Source: Bradyrhizobium sp. NFR13
Lineage (GTDB): Bacteria > Pseudomonadota > Alphaproteobacteria > Rhizobiales > Xanthobacteraceae
Assembly: GCF_900114605.1 (NCBI RefSeq)
Contig: NZ_FOTP01000003.1
Span: 1-64,000, forward strand
Length of the DNA stretch: 64,000 bases
Reading direction: 5' to 3'
Within the stretch, counting starts at the first letter, position 1. Every line of letters begins with the position of its first letter. Made by a program: the position numbers and the translations under genes. Shown here piece after piece: positions 17,673-25,057 of this stretch. The notes under the pieces were generated by a model, which did no database searches, was not told the origin of the DNA, and saw nothing but the letters and a program-made list of their open reading frames with translations.

Positions 17673-19031
17673 ATGTCAGAGGCAGCCGGATCAGACGCCA
17701 GGATTGGTCCAGCGCGTCGTTCGACACAGCTTGTTTTGACGTTGGTCGTTGGCCTGGTTGTTGGAGCTTTTCTCGGACCCGCGCTTTTTCTCGCAATTGG
17801 CAGACTTGAGCTATCCGGAGACATTCTGCTTTCGTTTGCGATTGGCGCATTTTTGACGACCGGAATCTGCCTCGCAGTCGCTGTCATCGGCTGGCACGTG
17901 ATCTTGCCCCGCATTCTCATGAGAATACGAACGACCCTTGACGGCACAATTGGCAATCTGACTTCGGCGGGCCGAGCTCTGGTCGATGGCGACGCCGCGA
18001 AGGTGATTGACCATTTGGGTCGTGCCGCAGCGGAAGGAGTCTCGTGGTACTCGATCGGCACCACGAGGCGCTTCATCGTGCAGGCTGCACTCGGGCTGTT
18101 GGTTTCCTTTGGCAGCACGGTTGGAGCTGTATTGCTTTTCAGCCAGAACACATTGCTGCGCGATCAGAACGCACTTCTGAAAGACCAGAATGTCAAAATT
18201 GACAAGCAGCTCGATCTGCTGAGCAACCAAAATCGCAAGATTGATCAGCAGACCGCTGTAGCCGACGCCCAAAAGCGAAGCGCGTTTGTTACCGAGATGT
18301 TTTCCATCCTGCAGGAAGTCGCGAAAACCGTCGGCCCGGACGGCACGATAGGGAGAGAGCTTGCAACCCGAATTGCCGTGTTGTCGACGAGTGCTGTGCC
18401 CTACATCTATCTCGATTTTTCCGGCACTGACGAAGGGATCGATCCAAAGCGCATTGCACGACCACTGAGCCCGGAACGGGGGCAGCTGGTCGTGGCTTTG
18501 GCGCGCATGGGAGTGAAATTCGAGCCGTTAATGAGTGCCGGAGCGGTGTTTGATTCCTCCGATCTTCGAGGCGTTAGTTTGCTCGGCGCAGATCTGTCCC
18601 GTATCAGTTTGGAAAATTCAGATCTTTCATCCGCAAACCTGAACAATTCCAGGTTCTTTTCTGCCAATCTGAGAGGCGCAACCATAAGGGATGTCAGGGC
18701 ACTTTCTGCAAACTTCGACTACGCGGCGATCGTCGATTCGGTCATCGAAAATTCAAATTTTGGTTCAGCCACTTTCAAAAAGGCGCTGGTGCAAAACCTG
18801 AGGATCAGGGGCGGAAAGTTCGAGCGCACCAACTTCGTTGATTGCTTCTTGGGACTCGAACTTTCATTCGAGAATGTCGGCGTCGAGGCAGGTTTGCCAT
18901 CGGGATTGGATTGGCCTGACGAGGTGCGGAAGCGTTTCGAAAGTGGCGAACAACGCTTGAATCATAGCTTCCACCTCCCTCTTAACGTGGAGCGCGTGGG
19001 GATGCCGGTTCCAAGTACCTTGGGGCGCTAG
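17673..19031 (+). CDS. Membrane coiled-coil pentapeptide-repeat protein
   Basis: Protein of 452 residues in four parts. It has two N-terminal transmembrane segments (about 19-43 and 50-75) and a third (about 134-156). Next comes a short Asn/Gln-rich coiled coil (about 157-195, repeats of LLRDQN, LLKDQN, LLSNQN). A C-terminal right-handed beta-helix of pentapeptide repeats (about 285-385: ADLSRISLENSDLSSANLNN and continuing) completes it. Base composition drops below its neighbours (for example 22 G/C in 18601-18660), pointing to recent acquisition. The ATG at 17673 follows the ycjF fragment by 94 bases. The final bases overlap the convergent glycosyltransferase gene by four. No function is recognised; the layout suggests a membrane-tethered scaffold or sensor. 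Confidence 0.8.
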   Translation: MSEAAGSDARIGPARRSTQLVLTLVVGLVVGAFLGPALFLAIGRLELSGDILLSFAIGAFLTTGICLAVAVIGWHVILPRILMRIRTTLDGTIGNLTSAGRALVDGDAAKVIDHLGRAAAEGVSWYSIGTTRRFIVQAALGLLVSFGSTVGAVLLFSQNTLLRDQNALLKDQNVKIDKQLDLLSNQNRKIDQQTAVADAQKRSAFVTEMFSILQEVAKTVGPDGTIGRELATRIAVLSTSAVPYIYLDFSGTDEGIDPKRIARPLSPERGQLVVALARMGVKFEPLMSAGAVFDSSDLRGVSLLGADLSRISLENSDLSSANLNNSRFFSANLRGATIRDVRALSANFDYAAIVDSVIENSNFGSATFKKALVQNLRIRGGKFERTNFVDCFLGLELSFENVGVEAGLPSGLDWPDEVRKRFESGEQRLNHSFHLPLNVERVGMPVPSTLGR

Positions 19032-20638
19032 GTTATGCAGCCATCGGTGCGGTGAGCGAACCGTACTGGCATCACCATCTCCGCCAGCGCAGGCCAGCGA
19101 TAGAATGGTGTATCAGGCTTCGGCGTCAGGTCCGGCGTCCAGCCCGTGAGCTTGTCGATCGCATAGTGCTTCATGGCCGTGCCGCGCCAGATGGTATCGA
19201 CTTCGGCAACAGGCGTGAGCACTGCGCTGGTCGTCGCCAGCAATGGACGGTGGTTGTCCGCGGTCTGTGCGATGTAGAGCCCGGTGTGATCCTTGATCCT
19301 GTCCATGCCGGGATCGCGGAAGCCGATGAAACGCGCGCGCTCGTTGACCTGCACCACCGGGACCTTGTCCTTGAGATGCCAGCGCAGCATCGCATAGGTG
19401 CGATAGTCGGTCGTCGCGATCCAGGTGGCGCCGGTAGTCTTCATCGCCGCCAATGCGCGGTCGGCCAACACCTGATAGCCGCCCTCGCCGCCGAGCGGAT
19501 CGTTCTTGCCGATCAGGTTCCACGGCGCAGCCACGCTATAGAGGAAAACCAGCACCACCAGCGGAATGCCGGTGGCGATGGCGGCGATACTCCAGCCATG
19601 GGAGGCACGCACCATGCGCGGCGACCAGCCATCGCCCGGCAGTTTCGTCAGGTTGATCGCTGCCGCAGCGATACCGGCGGGCCACAGGAACATCGGCCAG
19701 GTATCGCCGACACGCAGGGTCAGCGACTTCCACGCAAAGTAAAAGAACGGCACCAGCACGCAGGTGGCGAGCAGGATCGCGACCGGTTCGCGGCGGCGAT
19801 AGCCGCGCCATGCCGTGACGACAACCGCGGAGAGAATGACCGGCATCAGGATGAAGCCGACCTGACCGAATTGCAGGCCGAGAAAATCACCGAGCGTGCG
19901 CAGCGATGCCTCGTTGTTCGTGGTGGCGCGGATGAACTGGAACCTGAACGACGCCCAGTCGTGGCCCGCATTCCAGATCAGAACCGGTGACGAGATCGCC
20001 AGTGCGATCAGCACGGCGAGCCACGGATACGGGCTGCGCAGCCAGCGACCGCGCCATTCTGGCACCAGTATGAATGCGAGAATGCCGGGCACGAACATCA
20101 CCACCGTGAGTTTCGACAGCAGCGCGAGACCGCCGAACGCACCGGCGGCGAGCCACCAGCGTCCATCATGGCTTTCGGCCAGCCGCACCAGCGACCACAG
20201 CATCGCCATAGCGAACGGGATCAGCGCGACGTCCGGCGCGACCTTGGCCATCAGCAATCCGTAATACAGCGCCGCTTCCGCCATCAGCACTGCCAGCAGC
20301 ACCGCACGCAGATCCTGCGTGACGCGGCGAACGATGTCGGCGAGCAGCAATTGCATCACCGCCATCGCCACGATACCGGAGAAACGCGCGCCGAAATTCG
20401 TGTCGCCGAAGATCAGCGTGCCCGCACGGATGAACCATGAGATCATCGGCGGATGATCGAGGAACGACAGCACGTTCTCCTTCGACCACGTCCAGTAATA
20501 GGCCTCGTCGGTGCGCAGATCGAACAGCCCGGCATAGACCAGCCGCATCGCGGTCAGCGCGACCAGCAATGCGCCGATCGCCCATAAGGCACGGCGGGAA
20601 ACATTCCGATCGAGGTAGGGGTCGGGAAAAGACGTCAT
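19028..20638 (-). CDS. GT39-type (PMT_2/ArnT-like) membrane glycosyltransferase
   Basis: Polytopic membrane protein of 536 residues with about ten hydrophobic segments. The acidic RTDEAYYWTWS motif sits in the first extracytoplasmic loop (around residue 45), and HPPMISWF follows it. This is the signature of lipid-linked sugar transferases of the PMT/ArnT class, where the Asp binds metal and acceptor. The C-terminal third is a soluble domain. The ATG at 20638 is used; the frame remains open to 20707 without a ribosome site. The acceptor is unknown; lipid A or a surface polysaccharide is possible. It ends by overlapping the pentapeptide gene and is divergent from the cyclase gene. Confidence 0.85.
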   Translation of the reverse strand: MTSFPDPYLDRNVSRRALWAIGALLVALTAMRLVYAGLFDLRTDEAYYWTWSKENVLSFLDHPPMISWFIRAGTLIFGDTNFGARFSGIVAMAVMQLLLADIVRRVTQDLRAVLLAVLMAEAALYYGLLMAKVAPDVALIPFAMAMLWSLVRLAESHDGRWWLAAGAFGGLALLSKLTVVMFVPGILAFILVPEWRGRWLRSPYPWLAVLIALAISSPVLIWNAGHDWASFRFQFIRATTNNEASLRTLGDFLGLQFGQVGFILMPVILSAVVVTAWRGYRRREPVAILLATCVLVPFFYFAWKSLTLRVGDTWPMFLWPAGIAAAAINLTKLPGDGWSPRMVRASHGWSIAAIATGIPLVVLVFLYSVAAPWNLIGKNDPLGGEGGYQVLADRALAAMKTTGATWIATTDYRTYAMLRWHLKDKVPVVQVNERARFIGFRDPGMDRIKDHTGLYIAQTADNHRPLLATTSAVLTPVAEVDTIWRGTAMKHYAIDKLTGWTPDLTPKPDTPFYRWPALAEMVMPVRFAHRTDGCIT

Positions 20639-20757
20639 CGCCGAGCTTTTCGGCGGACTTCGCCATGCTGTCAACTTGTTGACTTTACTGCTGGATAAGG
20701 TCTGCACGCGCGCTGCGCCGGATGGCGTCCGGGCGCATCTCGCCGTAGGGTTTGGCC

Positions 20758-22518
20758 ATGGACGTCTCGCTCAACTCCGCCAGCAACCTGCCCCGGACGG
20801 CCGCCACCGCCACGTGGTGGCGCGGCATCGGGCTGCGCCAGATCCGGCTGGTCTGCGGACTGGTGCTGTTCACCTATCTGCTCAGCCATTTCCTGAATCA
20901 CGCACTCGGCAATATCTCGCTCGATGCGCTGCAGACCGGCGTCGTCATCCATGCCGGCTTCTGGCAGTTCTTTCCGGTCGCCGTGACCTTCTATTCGGCG
21001 GTGACGGTCCATGGCCTGCTCGGCGTCTGGGCGCTGTTCGAACGCCGGCAGTTCCGCTGGCGAACCGTCGAGCCACTGCAACTGGTGCTCGGGCTCAGCA
21101 TTCCCGCTCTTATCGTCGCTCATGTCGTTGCCGTCCGTCTCGGCGAAAACCTGTACGACATCAATCGCAGCTATCCGCAGGTCTTCTATAGCTGGATCAC
21201 GTCACCCGCGAAAACGTGGTCGATGTATCTCGTGGTGGTCGTGGCCTGGCTGCACGGCTGCATCGGGCTGTATTTCTGGCTGCGGCTGAAAGCCCACTTC
21301 AAGAGCCTTGCGCCCTATCTTCTGTCGGCTGCCGTGCTGATCCCGACACTGGCGCTGCTTGGCATCTTCCAGGGCAAGCGTGAGGTTGAGGCCAAGCTGG
21401 CATCGCCGCAATGGCAGGCCGAGAATTTCGGCCCGGACCGGATGGGCACCGTTTCACAGCAGCAGGCACTGGGCGACATCACCGACAATCTCCTGATCGG
21501 CTATCTCGCGCTGCTCGGCATCGTGCTCGCGGCCCGCGCCATCCGCGTGGTCGTCGAACGCCGCGCCGGGATGATCAATCTGTCCTATGGTGACGGCCGC
21601 AAGCTGCGCGTCCCCCTGGGCCTCAGCGTGCTGGAAGCGAGCCTGCGTCATCGCGTGCCGCATGCCAGCGTCTGCGGCGGCCGCGCGCGCTGTTCAACCT
21701 GCCGCATTCGCGTCACCAGCGGTGTCGAGACATTGCCCCCGCCATCGGCGCGCGAAGCCTTCGTGCTGAGCAGGATCGGCGGCACTGCAGACCCCGCGGT
21801 CCGGCTGGCCTGCCAGTTGCGACCGACGGCCGACCTCACCTTCGTTCAACTGTTCTCGCCGCAAGTGACCAGCGCGAATGCTCACGCGTCGCAGCCGGCG
21901 CGGATCGGTCAGGAGCGTTACCTCGTCTGCATGTTCGTCGATATGCGCGGCTCGACCATGCTCGCCGAGAAACGGCTGCCTTACGACACCGTGTTCATCG
22001 TCAACCGCTTTCTTGACGCCGTCTCGCAAGCCGTGATCGCAAGCGGCGGCAAGCCCAATCAGTTCATCGGTGACGGCGAACTGGCACTGTTCGGCCTCGC
22101 CTGCGATCCGCAGACCGCGTGCCGCCAGGCCCTGGAGGCTGCGCGGCTCATCGCCGAGAATATCGACGAACTCAATCGCGCCCTCGCCCATGACCTGCCG
22201 CAGCCGCTGCGTTTCGGCATCGGCATTCACGGCGGCGAAGTCATCGTCGGCGATATCGGTTATCGCGACCACATGGTGTTCACGGCACTCGGCGATCCGG
22301 TCAATGTCGCTGCGCGCCTGCAGGACATGACCAAGAGTCTTGCTTGCGAAGTCATCATCTCCGAAGAAGTCTGCATTACTGCAGGCCTCGCAAGCGACGC
22401 GCTGCCGCAGCAGGACGTCGCGATCCGCGGCCGCGCCGCGCCGATGAATGTGCGCACGGTCACAGACGCCAAGGTACTTTCATCTCTCGTGACCAGCGAC
22501 ATGGTTTCCGCGCTTTAA
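20758..22518 (+). CDS. Membrane ferredoxin-class III adenylate cyclase fusion
   Basis: Protein of 586 residues in three parts. The first (about 25-265) is a membrane domain of five or six helices with repeated histidines (SHFLNH, HAGFW, VHGLLG, AHVVAV, LHGCIG) that could bind b-type haem. The second (about 275-365) is an adrenodoxin-type 2Fe-2S ferredoxin with Cys306, Cys312, Cys315 and Cys352 (C-x5-C-x2-C...C). The third is a class III nucleotide cyclase domain with metal Asp in FVDMRGST and GDGELALFG, and the transition-state Asn/Arg in ALGDPVNVAARL, so it looks active. The ATG at 20758 is preferred over an in-frame TTG six bases earlier. It would make cAMP (or cGMP) in response to a redox or electron-transfer signal at the inner membrane. 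Confidence 0.85.
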   Translation: MDVSLNSASNLPRTAATATWWRGIGLRQIRLVCGLVLFTYLLSHFLNHALGNISLDALQTGVVIHAGFWQFFPVAVTFYSAVTVHGLLGVWALFERRQFRWRTVEPLQLVLGLSIPALIVAHVVAVRLGENLYDINRSYPQVFYSWITSPAKTWSMYLVVVVAWLHGCIGLYFWLRLKAHFKSLAPYLLSAAVLIPTLALLGIFQGKREVEAKLASPQWQAENFGPDRMGTVSQQQALGDITDNLLIGYLALLGIVLAARAIRVVVERRAGMINLSYGDGRKLRVPLGLSVLEASLRHRVPHASVCGGRARCSTCRIRVTSGVETLPPPSAREAFVLSRIGGTADPAVRLACQLRPTADLTFVQLFSPQVTSANAHASQPARIGQERYLVCMFVDMRGSTMLAEKRLPYDTVFIVNRFLDAVSQAVIASGGKPNQFIGDGELALFGLACDPQTACRQALEAARLIAENIDELNRALAHDLPQPLRFGIGIHGGEVIVGDIGYRDHMVFTALGDPVNVAARLQDMTKSLACEVIISEEVCITAGLASDALPQQDVAIRGRAAPMNVRTVTDAKVLSSLVTSDMVSAL

Positions 22519-22684
22519 CGCTGTTCCTGCAGAACGTACGCGCTTTGCCTGCCTGAACAGGCATTCAGAAAATTCCCCGAGAATTTCTTCGAACCCGTTT
22601 CGAAACCGGTGCGACGAACTTGCGATGGATCGAACAGACAGATCCCGCAACCCGCGCCTCGCGCAGCACTGAAGGAGAACGACC

Positions 22685-22930
22685 ATGTTTCGCAAACTCG
22701 CACTCGCATTCGTTGCAGCAGCTTCTCTCGGCGCGATGGCGCTGACGCCATCCACCGCATCCGCCCATGGCTGGGGCTGGCACGGTCATCATCACCACTT
22801 CCATGGCGGCGGTTTCTACGGTCCCACTTTCGGCATCGGCTATGTCGGTGGCGGCACCGGATGCTATGTGAGCCGCCGCGTGATGACGCCCTACGGCCTG
22901 CGCTGGCGCACGGTAAACATCTGCTACTAA
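22685..22930 (+). CDS. Small secreted His/Gly-rich protein
   Basis: Protein of 81 residues with a clear Sec signal peptide (MFRKLALAFVAAASLGAMAL, cleavage near TASA-HG). The mature part of about 54 residues has a His/Gly cluster GWHGHHHHFHGGG and two Cys residues (GCYV, ICY) that could form a disulfide. The start is well supported by AAGGAG nine bases upstream. A strong terminator follows 20 bases after the stop, so it is a single-gene unit. The His cluster could bind metal; no named family is recognised. Confidence 0.8.
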   Translation: MFRKLALAFVAAASLGAMALTPSTASAHGWGWHGHHHHFHGGGFYGPTFGIGYVGGGTGCYVSRRVMTPYGLRWRTVNICY

Positions 22931-22950
22931 TCCTCGCATGAGGGCTGCGA

Positions 22951-22975
22951 ACCCCGGCCGCTTCGGCCGGGGTTT
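22951..22975 (+). terminator. Rho-independent terminator
   Basis: accccggcc and ggccggggt form a perfect 9-bp GC stem around a gcttc loop, followed by TTTT. It ends transcription of the small secreted protein gene. Confidence 0.9.
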
Positions 22976-23252
22976 TGCATTGCAGCGATATCACCCGCGT
23001 GCAGGCGACAACGCATGGTCGTAGCGCGGCCGAGCCCGGCGCTTCGCTTTTGCGACCTTCCGCCGCGTTGGAAATATCCGGAATAGCGACGAATCCCGGC
23101 AAATTGGATAGATAACGGTCGGTTTGGACGATTTCTGCACGCCGTTTGAGCTATCAAGCTTGGCAATCCGCGCGTAACGTGCGCATGTCGGATATGCCGG
23201 TTTGCGGGGACCGGCAGTTCGTTATCGATTTTGATCCCGCGGAGACGACGTG
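22976..23252 (+). promoter_or_regulatory. Gene-free leader upstream of the cold-shock gene
   Basis: There is no gene in this 277-base stretch. A small hairpin, gccggt (23196-23201) with accggc (23210-23215), lies about 40 bases before the start, and ATG at 23253 has GGAGA at 23241-23245. Cold-shock genes often have long structured 5' leaders, so this may be one; that is inference from family behaviour. Confidence 0.4.
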
Positions 23253-23453
23253 ATGACTAAAGGTACTGTGAAGTGGTTCAACCCGACGAAGGGTTACGGA
23301 TTCATCCAGCCGGCGAATGGCGGCAAGGACGTGTTCGTTCATATTTCGGCAGTTGAGAAGGCTGGCCTTTCGACACTGAACGAAGGTCAGACCGTTGAAT
23401 TCGAGGAAGTTGCCAACCGCGGCAAGACCTCGGCTGAGAACCTCAAGGTCTGA
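23253..23453 (+). CDS. cspA: CspA-family cold-shock protein
   Basis: Single-stranded nucleic-acid binding beta-barrel protein of 66 residues. It contains the RNP1 motif KGYGFIQP and the RNP2 motif DVFVHISAV, so it is full length and intact. It should melt RNA secondary structure or act as a transcription antiterminator. The ATG at 23253 is preferred over an immediately preceding in-frame GTG because it gives the better spacing from GGAGA. It is a single-gene unit. Several csp paralogues are usual in this group, so a cold-specific role is not certain. Confidence 0.92.
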   Translation: MTKGTVKWFNPTKGYGFIQPANGGKDVFVHISAVEKAGLSTLNEGQTVEFEEVANRGKTSAENLKV

Positions 23454-23536
23454 TACATCTGGTTTGATACCAGTGTGATCCGGCTGCTTCTCCAGACTTT
23501 CGTCAGGCAAGTTTTCCAGATCACGCCTCAACAATG

Positions 23537-23641
23537 TAGAGCGCATTCGGCAAGGGCGGTTTCCTCCAAAGGGACACCTCTCCTGCAACGCAATCAGGTT
23601 CACGCAGGATTGCGCTAATTCGATCCGCGGTGTGCGCTCTA
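23537..23641. other. Nested inverted repeat, candidate structured RNA or mobile remnant
   Basis: tagagcgca (23537-23545) and tgcgctcta (23633-23641) are a perfect 9-bp inverted pair 87 bases apart. A second pair, cgcaatc and gattgcg, is nested near the right end. The 294-base gap between cspA and the next minus-strand gene contains no reading frame that I trust. It could be a small miniature element or a structured transcript. Confidence 0.35.
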
Positions 23642-23747
23642 GCCTAACTCCAAGAACCCGAGCCGGGATCTTTCGAAGGTCCGCTCCTTAGAGTCGCCAG
23701 CTGACGTGACGCATATCTCAGCGACGCGACGGGGCTCCCTTCCCAAT

Positions 23748-24389
23748 TCAGTTTTCCTTGACCCACTGATCGGCCGGCTTGACGTCCGGCAGCTGCGCGT
23801 AGCCGCGCGTCCACATGTCCACGACCCATTCGGTGCCCGTCGCGCGGTCCAGCAACACGGCGGTATTGTGCGGCGTCTGCAGCACCAGCGCATTGCCACG
23901 ATAGCGCGGATTGCCCACCGTATGATGCTTCAGCAAACCCCAGTCCTGGATGATCAGCAGCAGGCTGGTGACGTTGCGCGTCGTGTCCCAACAATCGAAA
24001 TTGTGCTTGTCGTCGAAATAGCGAAAATCCGCATTGGCGATGCGTTTGTCGGTGCCGAGCACCGGGCCGACGCGGCGGTCCCACCACACGACCGCCTTCT
24101 GCACGGCCCCGCGTTCCGCCGCGGCCGACGCCTTGCCCGCAGCGAGAAGCTTGGTGAGCGCAGCCTTGTCGGCAGGCGTGAAATCGAAGGCGTGGCGACG
24201 CCGGCAGACGAAGCCGTAGCAGATGGTCATGGAACCGGCGGATGGCGGGTAGATCGACACCGACGTGTAGAGATCGCTGACCTCTCGGGACATTTCGATC
24301 GCGCGCGCATGAGACGCGGAGAGGAGCCCTGCCGCAGCAAAAATGACTGCCGCTATCGCGACACGAAGATGGAAGTGGCCTGCCCGCAT
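23748..24389 (-). CDS. Secreted protein of unknown function
   Basis: Protein of 213 residues with a Sec signal peptide (MRAGHFHLRVAIAAVIFAAA, cleavage near HARA-IE). The mature domain contains ICYGFVCRRRH with two Cys, then FDCWDTTRN with a third Cys and an Asp, and LKHHTVGNPRYRG followed by HNTAVLLDRATG. The Cys-His-Asp spacing in these motifs is reminiscent of a papain-like or transglutaminase-like fold, but I cannot establish that. The start at 24389 is supported by GGAG six bases upstream; the frame is open far upstream only by chance. It shares its strand with the PutR gene 92 bases upstream. Confidence 0.65.
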   Translation of the reverse strand: MRAGHFHLRVAIAAVIFAAAGLLSASHARAIEMSREVSDLYTSVSIYPPSAGSMTICYGFVCRRRHAFDFTPADKAALTKLLAAGKASAAAERGAVQKAVVWWDRRVGPVLGTDKRIANADFRYFDDKHNFDCWDTTRNVTSLLLIIQDWGLLKHHTVGNPRYRGNALVLQTPHNTAVLLDRATGTEWVVDMWTRGYAQLPDVKPADQWVKEN

Positions 24390-24481
24390 GATCTGCTCCG
24401 AGAGAAACGCGCGGAAACCTAACGCATGGCTTTCGGGCTGCCAAGACAACGGCAAGGCAACCGCGGCGTTATCCCGGCTCG

Positions 24482-24946
24482 CTATCCCACAGGCAGCGGT
24501 GCGTCGCGCTTCACTTCCTCCATGACGGCATAGGTGCGGCTCTCGCGCACGCCGGGCAGCGCCAGCAGACTTTCGCCGAGAAAACGACGATAGGCGCTCA
24601 TGTCGGCAACACGCGCCTTCACCAGATAATCGAAACCGCCGGCCACCATGTGGCACTCCAGCACTTCCGGGGCGAGCCGCACGGCGCGAGCGAAGCGCTC
24701 GAACACGTCGGGCGTGGTCTTGTCGAGCAGAACTTCCACGAACACGAGGAGGCCGAGACCGAGCATCTCCGGATTGAGCCGCGCGCCATAGCCTTCGATA
24801 TAGCCATCGCGCTGCAGCCGTTTCAGCCGCTCGCCGATCGAGGTCGGGGACAGGCCGACCTTCTCGGCCAGCTCCACATTGGCGATTCGGCCATCAGCCT
24901 GCAGGACGGCGAGGATTTTACGGTCGATCTTGTCGATGTCACTCAT
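24482..24946 (-). CDS. putR: Lrp/AsnC-type regulator, probable PutR
   Basis: Regulator of 154 residues: N-terminal helix-turn-helix (about 20-45, NVELAEKVGLSPTSIGERLKR) and C-terminal RAM/ACT ligand domain (about 70-145, with HMVAGGFDYLVKARVADM). It is divergent from putA with a 111-base gap. Lrp-type PutR proteins activate putA in response to proline in related alphaproteobacteria, and the arrangement here fits that. An AT-rich dyad in the gap is the likely binding site. PutA here lacks its own DNA-binding domain, so a separate regulator is expected. Confidence 0.88.
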   Translation of the reverse strand: MSDIDKIDRKILAVLQADGRIANVELAEKVGLSPTSIGERLKRLQRDGYIEGYGARLNPEMLGLGLLVFVEVLLDKTTPDVFERFARAVRLAPEVLECHMVAGGFDYLVKARVADMSAYRRFLGESLLALPGVRESRTYAVMEEVKRDAPLPVG

Positions 24947-24973
24947 ATCGGGTGTATAGCACGACTATTTTCG

Positions 24974-24991
24974 GATTATCTAAGGATAAAT
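24974..24991. promoter_or_regulatory. AT-rich dyad between putR and putA
   Basis: ggattatc-taa-ggataaatc gives an imperfect ATTATC/GATAAA dyad inside a strikingly AT-rich run (24965-25005) in otherwise GC-rich DNA. Lrp-family regulators favour such sites. It lies about 70 bases before the putA start. Confidence 0.4.
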
Positions 24992-25057
24992 CTCAAAATA
25001 TCCTATCGAACTACGGCCACGCCGGGATTAGGCTTCGGGAAGACCGAGGAAACGCTC

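Noticed and set aside
18140-18270. Repeated LLRDQN/LLKDQN/LLSNQN as a tandem DNA repeat
   Set aside because: The repetition is at the protein level (coiled coil); the DNA units are not regular enough to call a tandem repeat.
24650-25057. N-terminal extension of putA
   Set aside because: It overlaps the antisense of putR; PutA homologues begin near the ATG at 25058.
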